A DNA stretch of 64,000 nt from Streptomyces smyrnaeus (GTDB taxonomy: Bacteria > Actinomycetota > Actinomycetes > Streptomycetales > Streptomycetaceae): the NCBI RefSeq assembly GCF_017676345.1, contig NZ_JAFFZM010000020.1, forward strand, positions 79,401 to 143,400. Direction: 5' to 3'. Below, piece after piece: positions 41,708 to 50,465 of this stretch (within the stretch, counting starts at the first letter, position 1; each line of letters starts with the position of its first letter). Made by a program: the position numbers and the translations under genes. A model generated the notes under the pieces. The model worked only from the letters and a program-made list of their open reading frames with translations, did not search any database and had not been told where the DNA came from.

Positions 41708-42145
41708 GTCCTCTGACTCCTGTCGCGCGCCGTTGCGTGACGTCGGGAAAATGAAGGCACGGCACCGGAATGAGACGGGGTGTCCGCTCGGGTCCGCTGC
41801 CGTGCCGGAAGAGACGACCAGCGGCGCCCGGCCCGCGATGCGGGGGGCGCTGTACGGAGGGGCGCCCGAGGGCAGATCCTCCGGTGGATATCGCGCTGAT
41901 CACGTAGGTAAGGCTATCGCTCCCGGGCCCCGGCGCGTCATGGGCCTCATTTGTACAGATAGCGAGCACACCGAGATCATCTTCGCCGATCCGGCCACCT
42001 GGGGAAGGGCCGGGGAAACTCTTGGCAAAGCGGGATCCGGGGGCACGTCGACACAGACGGCACCGGCCCCCCGCGCGGTTCCCCGCGGAGAGCCGCGCGG
42101 AGGGCCGGTGACCTCGTTCCCCGCCACCCACTGCCGCCGACCGCC
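41708..42145. other. 438-bp intergenic region upstream of gdh
   Basis: No gene is supported here. It holds the gdh leader with its AGGAG site and, at the right end, the terminator of the HAD gene. A short GTAGGTAAGGCTATC stretch at 41904-41918 resembles half of an iron-box but lacks the matching half. The gdh promoter is presumably here, but I could not define it. Confidence 0.6.
42062..42109 (-). terminator. Terminator of the HAD hydrolase gene
   Basis: ACCGGCCCCCCGCGCGG (42062-42078) pairs with CCGCGCGGAGGGCCGGT (42093-42109) with one mismatch across a 14-nt loop, 37 bp beyond the HAD stop codon. Confidence 0.8.
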
Positions 42146-42853
42146 CTACGCCTGCACCCGGGCCGACTCCTCCCACGGCTGCGCCGCCAGCTGCTCCGCC
42201 GTCTCCACGGCCTCGTGCAACGTGTCGACCACCGGGACCCCGGCCTCCTCCAGACTGGCCCGGCTGTGCGAGCCACCGGTGAACAGCACCGCCCGCGCCC
42301 CCGCGTGCGCCGCCGCCAGCGCGTCGTCCACCGCGTCGCCGATCACCACCGTCCGGCCCGGCTCGACACCGGACAGCGCGGCGAGGTGTCGCACCATCTG
42401 GGCCGCCTTGCCGCCACCCGACGGACCGACCGCACCGTCCACCCGCACGAAGTGCCCGTCGACGCCGTAGGTGCGCAACAACGGCAGCAGCCTCTCGTGC
42501 GGCGCCAGCGAACACAGCGACTGGGTGCGCCCCGCCGCCTGCCGCGCCGCCAACAGCTCGGCGGCACCCTCGGCGAGCGCCGCGTCGGCGATACGGGCCC
42601 AGTAGTGCCGGTGGAAGGTCTCGTCCATGAGCTCCCACTCGCTGTCGGTGGGCAGCCGGCCGATCAGCCGCTCGTAGAAGCGCGGCACCGGGACGCAGTA
42701 CAGCTCCCGGTATCTCTCCAGCGTGATGGCGGGAAGTCCGAGCTCGTCGAACGCCGCGTTCGTCGCGTCGAGGACGGTGTGGATGTCGTGCAGCAGCGTG
42801 CCGTTCCAGTCCCACACGATGTGTGCGGACTTCTGCTTTCGCCCCAAGACCAT
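42146..42853 (-). CDS. HAD-family hydrolase (phosphoglycolate phosphatase-like)
   Basis: 235 residues. Motif I is VWDWNGTLLHD with the nucleophile Asp15 (DWNGT variant, second acid replaced by Asn). Motif II is the serine in SLCSLAPHERL, motif III the Lys of GGGKAAQM, and motif IV GRTVVIGDAVDDALAAAHAG. The cap is helical (~35-110). The start ATG at 42853 is chosen because the frame upstream lacks homology and a ribosome site. Streptomycetes keep this gene beside gdh. Substrate not predictable; a small phosphate-ester metabolite is likely. Confidence 0.88.
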   Translation of the reverse strand: MVLGRKQKSAHIVWDWNGTLLHDIHTVLDATNAAFDELGLPAITLERYRELYCVPVPRFYERLIGRLPTDSEWELMDETFHRHYWARIADAALAEGAAELLAARQAAGRTQSLCSLAPHERLLPLLRTYGVDGHFVRVDGAVGPSGGGKAAQMVRHLAALSGVEPGRTVVIGDAVDDALAAAHAGARAVLFTGGSHSRASLEEAGVPVVDTLHEAVETAEQLAAQPWEESARVQA

Positions 42854-42935
42854 GCACCAGACGGTAGGAGAGAGGACTGACAGCGCGACACCGGTTTCTC
42901 CCGGCACTCCGTCGGCGAACGGGGAAAGCCGCTGG

Positions 42936-43475
42936 TCAGCCGCCGATGAGGGCGGGGATCTCCTGCGTCGCGAACCACAGCAGTTCATGGTCCTCGGTGC
43001 GGTCGACGACCTGCTGTGCCTTCTCGTCGCCGCTCGACGCGGCGGACAGCGCCCCGACGGCCGCTGTCACGTCGTCGACCGCCTCCTCGGCGTCGAGGTG
43101 GACGGCCGCCGCCTTGGTGAACGGGACGGCGGCGGTCAGCCGCACCCTGCCGACGATGCTCTCGTCCTCGTCCGCGCTCCGGGCGTCCCCGGCCGTCTCG
43201 TCGCCCTCGTCGGCCACGGCGACGGTGGCCTCGGCCGCCTCCGCCACGACGACGACCCGGCGCCGCGCGGCCTCGTACTGCTCGGCCAGCAGCCGGAGCG
43301 AGGCACCGGCCGCCTGCCGCAGCGCCGCGTACTCCAGCTCCTCCTCGTCCTCGGAGCCCCACCACGCGCGCAGTGCGGGGGTGACCGCGTATGCCTCGAC
43401 GGGCGCAGGCCCCAGCTCACCCGCACCGTGTGCCTCGCTCAGCGCGGGCAGGGTCAGGGGGACATAGACACGCAT
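42936..43475 (-). CDS. Conserved actinobacterial protein (DUF6912-like)
   Basis: 179 residues starting MRVYVPLTLPALSEAHGAGELGP. Two near-symmetric halves can be made out: VYVPLTLPAL...VEAYAVTPALR and GRVRLTAAVPFTKAAAVHLDAEEA. Ala/Glu/Asp-rich stretches (ADEGDETAGDARSADEDES) separate them. No signal peptide, membrane segment or catalytic motif is visible. I recognise it only as a conserved small protein near secA and gdh in streptomycetes; function unknown. It precedes the HAD gene by 82 bp in the same direction. Confidence 0.78.
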   Translation of the reverse strand: MRVYVPLTLPALSEAHGAGELGPAPVEAYAVTPALRAWWGSEDEEELEYAALRQAAGASLRLLAEQYEAARRRVVVVAEAAEATVAVADEGDETAGDARSADEDESIVGRVRLTAAVPFTKAAAVHLDAEEAVDDVTAAVGALSAASSGDEKAQQVVDRTEDHELLWFATQEIPALIGG

Positions 43476-43570
43476 GGGCTGCCGCTTTCGTGTATCGCCG
43501 GGGACCGTATGCCCCGTCAGCATACGGGCCGCACCCCCGCGCCGCCCTCCCCGGCGGCCTCACAAATCCG

Positions 43571-43611
43571 CAGGTGGGGGTGGTGCCACGTCAACGCACA
43601 ACGCCCACCTG
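43571..43611. promoter_or_regulatory. Inverted repeat in divergent promoter gap
   Basis: CAGGTGGG (43571-43578) and CCCACCTG (43604-43611), perfect 8-bp arms separated by 25 bp, in the 285-bp gap between the DUF6912-like gene and the Rv3235-family gene. It may be an operator for one or both. Confidence 0.4.
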
Positions 43612-43760
43612 CACCAGATAGGGGAACTTCCCGGGACCCCCGGCCCACCCGTACCCGTGCGTTGCGGTGCGCCGCGCTCCGCCGCTACAACCATTGCCGT
43701 CCAGTCAGTTACCACCCGGTATCGATCTACCGGGCCCGGCACACCACCACGGGGGAGCCC

Positions 43761-44234
43761 ATGACGACACCCGTCTCCGAGCCGGCATCCGGACGCCAAC
43801 CGCGCAGGCGCACCGCGCGCACGGCACCTTCCCGGCCGCCGACCCGGCGCGACAGCCGCCGCCCCGCGGACGCCGCGCTGCGCGCCGCCGCACACCGCGC
43901 CCGTGAACGCCGCCCCCCGTTCTGGTTCGCCCATCGTCTGCTGCTGGTGCTGAGCGGTCAGTGCCCCGTCCACACGCTCCTCGCGTACGCCAGGGGCCCG
44001 GCCTACGACCGGCTGACCGCTCTCGCGCCGCTGGCCCCGCTCCGGCCCCGGGGCGCGGACCGTGCGGCGCCCGCCGTACTGGAGGCCCGCGGCACCCAGC
44101 CCCGGGACGGCGTCATCGAGGCCTTCGCCCGCATCTCCACCGGCGCCCACCAGCGCGCCATGGCCTTCCGCCTGGAGTGGTGCCCCGACGGCCGCTGGCG
44201 CTGCACAGCCGTCGAGCTGGACGTCAGCCGCTGA
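43761..44234 (+). CDS. Rv3235-family protein
   Basis: 157 residues from the ATG at 43761, preceded by GGGGGAG. The first ~60 residues are Arg/Thr/Pro-rich. The conserved part is LLLVLSGQCPVHTLLAYARGPAYDRLTAL, then GVIEAFARISTGAHQRAMAFRLEWCPDGRWRCTAVELD, as in the small protein found near secA in actinobacteria (Rv3235 in M. tuberculosis). The HQRAMAFRLE end looks like a small beta-sheet domain. Its role is unknown; the conserved link with secA hints at secretion or cell-envelope work. Convergent with secA across a shared hairpin. Confidence 0.82.
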   Translation: MTTPVSEPASGRQPRRRTARTAPSRPPTRRDSRRPADAALRAAAHRARERRPPFWFAHRLLLVLSGQCPVHTLLAYARGPAYDRLTALAPLAPLRPRGADRAAPAVLEARGTQPRDGVIEAFARISTGAHQRAMAFRLEWCPDGRWRCTAVELDVSR

Positions 44235-44271
44235 CCGGCGGCCCTGGAAGTGCGCCCCCGTGCCAGCACGA

Positions 44272-44298
44272 AGGGCCGGACACCAGGTGCCCGGCCCT
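44272..44298. terminator. Bidirectional terminator between Rv3235-family gene and secA
   Basis: AGGGCCGG (44272-44279) and CCGGCCCT (44291-44298), a perfect 8-bp stem with an 11-nt loop, lying in the 76-bp gap between the two convergent genes. Confidence 0.75.
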
Positions 44299-44310
44299 CA
44301 TGCTTCGCGG

Positions 44311-47154
44311 CTACTTGCGCTTCTTGCGGCCCTTCTGGGCCTTGCGGCGCTCCGCGCGGGTGAGACCGTCCGCGGGCGAGCGGACCGGGCCACCGTCGGC
44401 GCCGTCCGCCGGGGCGCCGGTGTCCGAGGTGTCCAGGTCCCGCTCGACCACACCGCCCTCCGCGGTGGGAGCGGAGAAGTGCAGCCGATCGGGGCGCTGC
44501 GGCTGATCCAGCCCCTTGGCGTGGATGGCCGGAGCCGCACCGGCGGGCACCGCGTCGCGCGGGGCCTCCTTCTCCAGCGACGGCGCCGGGGCCGCGTCCT
44601 CGACCGGCACCTCCTCGACCTGCTGCTCGACCTGGACCTCCAGGTTGAACAGATAGCCGACGGACTCCTCCTTGATGCCGTCCATCATGGCCTGGAACAT
44701 GTCGTAGCCCTCCCGCTGGTACTCGACCAGCGGGTCCTTCTGGGCCATCGCACGCAGGCCGATGCCCTCCTGGAGGTAGTCCATCTCGTACAGGTGCTCG
44801 CGCCACTTGCGGTCGAGCACCGAGAGCACCACGCGCCGCTCCAGCTCGCGCATGATCTCGGAGCCGAGCTCCTTCTCACGCTTGTCGTACTGCTCGTGGA
44901 TGTCGTCCTTGATGGCCTCGACGATGAAGTCCGCCGTCAGCCCCTCGCGGTCACCGGCGGCCTCCTCCAGCTCCTCGATGGTCACCTGCACCGGGTAGAG
45001 CTGCTTGAAGGCGCTCCACAGCCGGTCCAGGTCCCACTCCTCGGCGAAGCCCTCGACGGTCTCGGCCTGGACGTACGCCTCGATCGTGTCGTCCATGAAG
45101 TGCCGCACCTGCTCGTGCAGGTCCTCGCCCTCCAGGACGCGGCGGCGCTCGCCGTAGATGACCTCGCGCTGCCGGTTGAGCACCTCGTCGTACTTGAGGA
45201 CGTTCTTACGGATCTCGAAGTTCTGCTGCTCGACCTGGGACTGCGCGGAGGCGATGGCGCGGGTCACCATCTTGTTCTCGATCGGGACGTCGTCCGGCAC
45301 GTTCGCCATCGACATCACGCGCTCCACCATCTGCGCCTTGAACAGCCGCATCAGGTCGTCGCCCAACGAGAGGTAGAAGCGGGACTCGCCCGGGTCGCCC
45401 TGGCGGCCGGAGCGGCCGCGCAGCTGGTTGTCGATCCGGCGCGACTCATGGCGCTCGGTGCCCAGCACATAGAGGCCGCCCAGCTCCTTGACCTCGTCGA
45501 CGGCCGCCTTGACCGACTTCTCGGCCTTGTCCAGCGCGGCGGGCAGCGCGGCCGCCCACTCCTCCGGGTGCTCGTTGGGGTCGAGGCCGCGCTCGCGCAG
45601 CTCGTTCTCCGCCATGCCCTCGGCGTTGCCGCCGAGCTTGATGTCGGTACCGCGGCCGGCCATGTTCGTGGCGACCGTGACGGCCCCCTTGCGGCCCGCC
45701 TCGGCGACGATCAGCGCCTCGCGCTCGTGGTTCTTCGCGTTGAGCACCTGGTGCGGCACACCGCGCTTGGTGAGCTGCTTGGAGAGGTACTCCGACTTCT
45801 CGACGGAGGTGGTGCCCACCAGGATCGGCTGGCCGATCTCGTGCTTCTCGACGATGTCGTCGACGACCGCGTCGAACTTGGCGACCTCGGTGCGGTAGAT
45901 CAGGTCGGCCTGGTCCTTACGGGCCAGCGGCCGGTTGGTCGGGATGGGGACGACGCCGAGCTTGTAGATCTGGTGGAACTCGGCGGCCTCGGTCATCGCC
46001 GTACCGGTCATGCCGGAGAGCGTCTTGTAGAGGCGGAAGAAGTTCTGGAGGGTGATGGTGGCGAGCGTCTGGTTCTCGTCCTTGATCTCCACCCCCTCCT
46101 TGGCCTCGATCGCCTGGTGCATGCCCTCGTTGTAGCGGCGGCCGGCGAGGATACGGCCGGTGTGCTCGTCGACGATCATGACCTCGCCGTCGAGAACGAC
46201 GTAGTCCTTGTCGTTCTTGTAGAGCTCCTTGGCCTTGATCGCGTTGTTGAGGTAACCGACGAGCGGGGTGTTGACCGACTCGTAGAGGTTGTCGATGCCC
46301 AGCCAGTCCTCGACCTTGGCGACACCGGACTCGTGGATGGCGACCGTGCGCTTCTTCTCGTCGACCTCGTAGTCGCCCGTCTCCGGCTTCTGGGTGCGCG
46401 GGTCGCCGGGCTCGCCGCGCTCCAGGCGCTTGACGAGCTTCGCGAAGTCGCTGTACCACTTCGTGGCCTGGTCGGCGGGGCCGGAGATGATCAGCGGCGT
46501 ACGGGCCTCGTCGATGAGGATGGAGTCGACCTCGTCGACGATGGCGAAGTTGTGGCCCCGCTGGACCAGTTCGTCCTTCGACCACGCCATGTTGTCGCGC
46601 AGATAGTCGAATCCGAACTCGTTGTTCGTGCCGTAGGTGATGTCGCACGCGTACTGCTCGCGGCGCTCGGCCGGGCTCATGTTGGCGACGATGCAGCCGA
46701 CGCTCAGCCCGAGGAAGCGGTGCACCCGGCCCATCCACTCGGAGTCACGCTGCGCCAGGTAGTCGTTGACCGTGATGATGTGCACACCGTCGCCCGACAG
46801 CGCGTTCAGATACGCCGGCAGGGTGCCGACCAGCGTCTTGCCCTCACCGGTCTTCATCTCGGCGACGTATCCGAGGTGCAGCGCGGCGCCACCCATCAGC
46901 TGCACGTCGTAGTGCCGCTCGCCCAGCACCCGCTTCGCGGCCTCACGAACGGTCGCGAAGGCCTCCGGCATCAGGTCGTCGAGGCTCTCGCCGTCGGCGT
47001 ACCGCTCCTTGTACTCGTCCGTGAGTGCCCGCAGCTCGGCGTCCGACAGGTCGACGAAGTCCTCTTCGATGGAATTCACCTGCCGCGCGATGCGGTCCAG
47101 CTTGCGCAGGATCTTCCCTTCACCTGCACGCATGAGCTTGCCGAAGACGGACAC
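44311..47154 (-). CDS. secA: Preprotein translocase ATPase SecA
   Basis: Motor of the Sec pathway, 947 residues, normal for actinobacterial SecA1. The first helicase half contains Walker A MKTGEGKTLVGTLPAYL and Walker B region IVDEVDSILIDEARTPLIISG. GMTGTAMTEAAEFHQIYKL, QLRGRSGRQGDPGESRFYLSL and the C-terminal helical scaffold and wing follow. The usual C-terminal zinc-binding tail is absent; the protein ends in a Lys/Arg stretch (RRKAQKGRKKRK), as in other streptomycetes. The GTG at 47154 has AAGGAG 11-12 bases upstream; MSVFGKLMRAGEGK fits the family start. Monocistronic, with a hairpin terminator downstream. Confidence 0.97.
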   Translation of the reverse strand: MSVFGKLMRAGEGKILRKLDRIARQVNSIEEDFVDLSDAELRALTDEYKERYADGESLDDLMPEAFATVREAAKRVLGERHYDVQLMGGAALHLGYVAEMKTGEGKTLVGTLPAYLNALSGDGVHIITVNDYLAQRDSEWMGRVHRFLGLSVGCIVANMSPAERREQYACDITYGTNNEFGFDYLRDNMAWSKDELVQRGHNFAIVDEVDSILIDEARTPLIISGPADQATKWYSDFAKLVKRLERGEPGDPRTQKPETGDYEVDEKKRTVAIHESGVAKVEDWLGIDNLYESVNTPLVGYLNNAIKAKELYKNDKDYVVLDGEVMIVDEHTGRILAGRRYNEGMHQAIEAKEGVEIKDENQTLATITLQNFFRLYKTLSGMTGTAMTEAAEFHQIYKLGVVPIPTNRPLARKDQADLIYRTEVAKFDAVVDDIVEKHEIGQPILVGTTSVEKSEYLSKQLTKRGVPHQVLNAKNHEREALIVAEAGRKGAVTVATNMAGRGTDIKLGGNAEGMAENELRERGLDPNEHPEEWAAALPAALDKAEKSVKAAVDEVKELGGLYVLGTERHESRRIDNQLRGRSGRQGDPGESRFYLSLGDDLMRLFKAQMVERVMSMANVPDDVPIENKMVTRAIASAQSQVEQQNFEIRKNVLKYDEVLNRQREVIYGERRRVLEGEDLHEQVRHFMDDTIEAYVQAETVEGFAEEWDLDRLWSAFKQLYPVQVTIEELEEAAGDREGLTADFIVEAIKDDIHEQYDKREKELGSEIMRELERRVVLSVLDRKWREHLYEMDYLQEGIGLRAMAQKDPLVEYQREGYDMFQAMMDGIKEESVGYLFNLEVQVEQQVEEVPVEDAAPAPSLEKEAPRDAVPAGAAPAIHAKGLDQPQRPDRLHFSAPTAEGGVVERDLDTSDTGAPADGADGGPVRSPADGLTRAERRKAQKGRKKRK

Positions 47155-47350
47155 TTAGGGTGGCTCCTTGCCGGTCGGGCCTGGCACGGTCTGCACGGTC
47201 AGTGCGGATATCGGCGGTGATCACCGAGGTCCTCTCCTTGCCGAGGGCCTTTACCGCACCGGCCATCGTATGCGAGGGACGACTGCCCCTGTACCCCCAA
47301 CGTGCCGGAGCCCTCGAAGGTGCCGGACAGCCCGGCGGCACAATCAAGCT

Positions 47351-48013
47351 ATGGACCCCATCACACTGCGCACGGAGCGGCTCGTACTGCGCCCCTTCGA
47401 GGAGCGGGACGAAGCGGCAGTCGCCGAAGCGTGCGACGATCCGGACATTCAGCGCTTCGTGCCCGTACCTGAGCCCTACACGCTCAAGGATGCCGAGGAG
47501 TTCGTCCGGAACACGAGCCGGAACGGCTGGCGGGACGACACGATGTACAACTTCGGCCTCTTCACCCGCGACGGCGGTGGGGAGCCAGGCGGCGAGGCCG
47601 ACGGGGAGGCGGCGGCCAGGGAGGCCGGCGGAGAGGCCGGTGGGGAAGGCGGCGTGTTGGTCGGCTCCATGGGGCTGGTGCGGCTGGAGCTGCTGCGCAC
47701 CGCCGAGCGCCAGGCCGAGCTGGGCTTCTGGACAGCGCGCGGCCACCGGCGCAAGGGCTACACGGCGGAAGCCGGGCGGGCAGTCGTCGAGTGGGCCTTC
47801 AGCGCGCTGGGCGTGGAACGGCTGGAATGGGTCGCCCAGGTCGAGAACGAGGGGTCACGCGCCGTGGCACAGCGGCTCGGCTTCGTGGAGGAGGGCATCC
47901 AGCGGGCACGCATCGTGCACAGGGGAACACGCCGGGACGCCCGCATCGCCGCACTGCTCCCCTCGGACTGGGGGTACGGCCTGGAGACGCCCTATCTGCC
48001 CTCCCCGCGCTGA
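47351..48013 (+). CDS. GNAT-family N-acetyltransferase (RimJ/RimL type)
   Basis: 220 residues. LRTERLVLRPFEERDEAAVAEACDDPDIQRF opens the fold. LGFWTARGHRRKGYTAEAGRAVVEWAF is the acetyl-CoA pyrophosphate-binding motif, and ERLEWVAQVENEGSRAVAQRLGFVEEG closes it. An insertion of about 27 Gly/Glu/Ala residues (GGGEPGGEADGEAAAREAGG...) sits in a loop between strands and is probably an expanded codon repeat. No strong ribosome site precedes the ATG at 47351, so it may be leaderless or weakly translated. Likely acetylates a protein N-terminus or small molecule. Confidence 0.88.
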   Translation: MDPITLRTERLVLRPFEERDEAAVAEACDDPDIQRFVPVPEPYTLKDAEEFVRNTSRNGWRDDTMYNFGLFTRDGGGEPGGEADGEAAAREAGGEAGGEGGVLVGSMGLVRLELLRTAERQAELGFWTARGHRRKGYTAEAGRAVVEWAFSALGVERLEWVAQVENEGSRAVAQRLGFVEEGIQRARIVHRGTRRDARIAALLPSDWGYGLETPYLPSPR

Positions 48014-48052
48014 CGGAAGTGCGCTGACGGAAGTGCGCTGACGGAAGTGCGT
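48011..48052 (+). repeat. 14-bp tandem repeat, three copies
   Basis: TGACGGAAGTGCGC at 48011-48024 and 48025-48038, then TGACGGAAGTGCGT at 48039-48052. The first TGA is the stop codon of the GNAT gene. The array ends 29 bp before the next start codon. Confidence 0.9.
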
Positions 48053-48081
48053 TGTCAGAGGCCCCACTTAAGGTGGGCCGC

Positions 48082-49299
48082 ATGACGACTGGCCTGCCCT
48101 CCACAACTGTTCCGACCACCGCCGCCACCCCCGCCCCGCAGGTCTCCCTCTCCGCCGACGAGGCCCGGCGGATCGCTCTGCGGGCCCAGGGGCTGCTGGG
48201 TGCCCCGGACCGTCGGGCGGGAGTGCGCGGAATGCTGCGGCAGCTCGGCGCTGTGCAGCTGGACACGATCTCGGTGCTCGCCCGGTCACACGAACTGGTC
48301 CCGTTCGCCCGGCTGGGCCCGGTGGGACGGCAAGCGGTGGAGTCGGCCTACTGGTCGGACTCGCACAGCTTCGAGTACTGGTCGCACGCCGCGTGCGTAC
48401 TGCCGATCGAGGAGTGGCCGCACTTCGCCTTCCGCCGCCGCGCCTTCCGCGACCGGGGGCACCGCTGGCACCGGATGCAGGACCGCGAGGGTTCCTGCGC
48501 CGCCGTCCGCGACCGGCTGAAGTCCGAGGGACCGCTGACCACCGCGGGCCTGGGCGGCGGCCGCAACGGCGGCGAGTGGTGGGACTGGTCCGAGAGCAAG
48601 ATCGCGGTGGAGTGGCTGCTGGACATCGGCGAGGTCGTCGTCACCGAACGGCGCGGCTGGAAGCGCGTCTACGACCTGGCGGAGCGCGCCGTCCCCGAGG
48701 CGCTCTTCCACGACGAGCTGGACGATCACGAGTGCCTGCGCCGCCTGGTGACGCAGGCGGGCGCCGCGCTGGGCGTCGCCACCCGCGCCGACCTGGCCGA
48801 CTACCACCGGCTCAAGGCCGAGCAGGTGGACGCCGTGCTGGCGGACACCGGGCTGGTCCCCGTCGAGGTGCAGGGCTGGCCCCGGCCCGGCTGGGCGGAC
48901 CCGGCGGCGTTGGAGAGCACCCCGCGCGGCAGGCACCGCACCACCCTGCTCTCCCCCTTCGACTCGCTCATCTGGGACCGCCCCCGCACCGAACGCCTCT
49001 TCGGCTTCATACACCGGCTGGAGGCGTACGTCCCGAAGCCCAAGCGGGTGCACGGCTACTTCGCGATGCCCCTGCTGGCGGGCGGCAAGCTGGTCGGCCG
49101 CGTGGACCCGGCCCGGGAGGGCACGACGCTCGTGGCCCGCCAGCTCTCGCTGGAGAGCACGAAGGCCGTGGAGCCGATGGCCCGAGCCCTGGGCGAGGCC
49201 GCCTCCTGGGTGGGCTGCGACGCGGTACGGGTCGAGCGCTGCGACCCGGAAGAGCTGCGCCCCCGGCTGAGGACCGCACTGGACGAGCTGGGCCTCTGA
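48082..49299 (+). CDS. AlkZ/YcaQ-type DNA glycosylase-like winged-helix protein
   Basis: 405 residues of the HTH_42 (DUF1006) family, whose studied members AlkZ and YcaQ excise bulky or crosslinked alkylated bases and can give resistance to DNA-damaging natural products. The catalytic QxQ/QxD motif is present as GAVQLDTISV (Gln59-Asp61), followed by RSHELVPFARL and SFEYWSHAACVLPIEEW. The C-terminal signature SPFDSLIWDRPRTERLFGF and KRVHGYFAMPLLAGGKLVGRVD is intact. A near-palindrome (GGCCCCACTTAAGGTGGGCC) sits just before the ATG. With no biosynthetic cluster next door this looks like the chromosomal housekeeping version. Confidence 0.88.
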   Translation: MTTGLPSTTVPTTAATPAPQVSLSADEARRIALRAQGLLGAPDRRAGVRGMLRQLGAVQLDTISVLARSHELVPFARLGPVGRQAVESAYWSDSHSFEYWSHAACVLPIEEWPHFAFRRRAFRDRGHRWHRMQDREGSCAAVRDRLKSEGPLTTAGLGGGRNGGEWWDWSESKIAVEWLLDIGEVVVTERRGWKRVYDLAERAVPEALFHDELDDHECLRRLVTQAGAALGVATRADLADYHRLKAEQVDAVLADTGLVPVEVQGWPRPGWADPAALESTPRGRHRTTLLSPFDSLIWDRPRTERLFGFIHRLEAYVPKPKRVHGYFAMPLLAGGKLVGRVDPAREGTTLVARQLSLESTKAVEPMARALGEAASWVGCDAVRVERCDPEELRPRLRTALDELGL

Positions 49300-49368
49300 G
49301 GCGCCGCCGGGGACGCATGAGAGGCCCTCGGGGCCGCGTGTGGAGCGCCGGGAGCGCCGGGCCAGGAG

Positions 49369-49402
49369 TGCAGCCGGGGCAGGGGTGCAGCCGGGACAGG
49401 GG
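49369..49402 (+). repeat. 17-bp tandem duplication in G-rich spacer
   Basis: TGCAGCCGGGGCAGGGG (49369-49385) followed by the same with one G-to-A change (49386-49402), inside the 205-bp gap between the AlkZ-like gene and the response regulator. The rest of the gap is G-rich low-complexity sequence with no ORF. Confidence 0.75.
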
Positions 49403-49504
49403 TGAGAGGCGCCCGGGGACGCGTGTGTGGCACGGGGCGAGGCGTGAGGCACCGGGACGAGGCTGCGAGGCGCGGCCGGGGCAGGCATGGGGCCGGTCGA
49501 CGCC

Positions 49505-50257
49505 TCAGCGGATTTCGAGGATCTTCTCGCGCATCGCGTAGACCACCGCCTCCATCCGGGAGTGCAACTGCAGCTTCTCCAGGATGTTGCGTACATGGTT
49601 CTTGACGGTGTTCTCGCTGATGAACAGCTCTTTGGCGATGTCCCGGTTGTTCATGCCCGTGGCCACCAGCTTGAGCACCTCCAGCTCCCGGTCGGTGAGC
49701 TTGGGCGCGGGCACCAGCTTGCTCTCGTCCGTGCGCTGGATCATGGATTTGAACTCGGTCAGCAGCTTCGCCGCCATGGACGGGCTGATCTGCGACTGGC
49801 CGTCGGCCACGGCCCGGATCGCCGTGGAGACCTCGTCCGTGGAGATCTCCTTGAGCAGATAGCCGGTGGCACCCGCCTTGATGGCGTCGTAGAGGTCCGC
49901 CTCCTCATCGCTGATCGTCAGCATGATGATCTTCGCGCTGGGGGCCACCTCCTTGATCGAGGTGCACGCCTCGATCCCACCCCGTTTCGGCATCCGGACG
50001 TCCATCAGCACGATGTCCGGCAGCAGGTCCGCCGCCTTGTCCACCGCCTCCGCGCCGTCCGCCGCCTCCCCGACGACCTGGATGTCCTCCTCCTGGGCCA
50101 GGACGATCTCCAGTCCCCGCCGGAAGAGCGCATGGTCGTCGACGACCAGCACCCGGATCGGCTCCTGCCGCCGCTCCCGCTCACACGGCTCGTCCTCCGC
50201 CCCCGGGCCCGGGTGTGCGTCGGGCATGGGCATCACGGGCCCGAAGCTGTCCACCAT
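49505..50257 (-). CDS. Orphan NarL/FixJ-type response regulator
   Basis: 250 residues. GGGGGAGG precedes the ATG at 50257. The receiver domain (residues ~33-150) has the acidic pocket VVDDH (Asp40, Asp41), phospho-acceptor Asp86 in DIVLMDVRMP, and KEIS for the conserved Lys. The LuxR-type DNA-binding domain is LTDRELEVLKLVATGMNNRDIAKELFISENTVKNHVRNIL. The N-terminus carries an unusual 30-residue acidic/Pro tail. No sensor kinase gene is adjacent, so its partner is elsewhere. It is downstream of hpf in the same direction but separated by a strong terminator. Confidence 0.92.
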   Translation of the reverse strand: MVDSFGPVMPMPDAHPGPGAEDEPCERERRQEPIRVLVVDDHALFRRGLEIVLAQEEDIQVVGEAADGAEAVDKAADLLPDIVLMDVRMPKRGGIEACTSIKEVAPSAKIIMLTISDEEADLYDAIKAGATGYLLKEISTDEVSTAIRAVADGQSQISPSMAAKLLTEFKSMIQRTDESKLVPAPKLTDRELEVLKLVATGMNNRDIAKELFISENTVKNHVRNILEKLQLHSRMEAVVYAMREKILEIR

Positions 50258-50341
50258 CGTTCCTCCCCCTGCACCCTGGTCTCCCACCAACCCCACTACG
50301 GCCAAAGGCGATTGGCGTGGGTCTTGATGTTACTCATGCCG

Positions 50342-50378
50342 GCGCCCCCGGCCGGGTCCGAGATCCGGCCGGGGGCGC
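50342..50378 (-). terminator. hpf terminator, 14-bp perfect stem
   Basis: GCGCCCCCGGCCGG (50342-50355) pairs perfectly with CCGGCCGGGGGCGC (50365-50378) across a 9-nt loop. It is 88 bp past the hpf stop and upstream of the response-regulator start. Confidence 0.85.
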
Positions 50379-50465
50379 GAACATCAAGCCGGTGGCGCAC
50401 AGGGCTGCGCCGGGCACGTGCCGGGCCGCCCCTGGTGGGCTGTACCGGACTGCCGCCGGTCGGCG

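Noticed and set aside
36068..41716. 5.6-kb open frame antisense to gdh (1882 codons)
   Set aside because: It mirrors the codon bias of the real gene; composition is His/Gln/Arg/Val-rich with no domain, typical of high-GC antisense shadows.
41904..41918. Possible iron-box (GTAGGTAAGGCTATC) upstream of gdh
   Set aside because: Only one half resembles the DmdR/DtxR consensus and the other half is missing.
48011..48052. CRISPR array
   Set aside because: Contiguous 14-bp repeats without spacers and no cas genes.
48057..48080. Near-palindrome GGCCCCACTTAAGGTGGGCC before the AlkZ-like start as an operator
   Set aside because: The arms match only with an offset, so it is noted in the gene entry but not called as a site.
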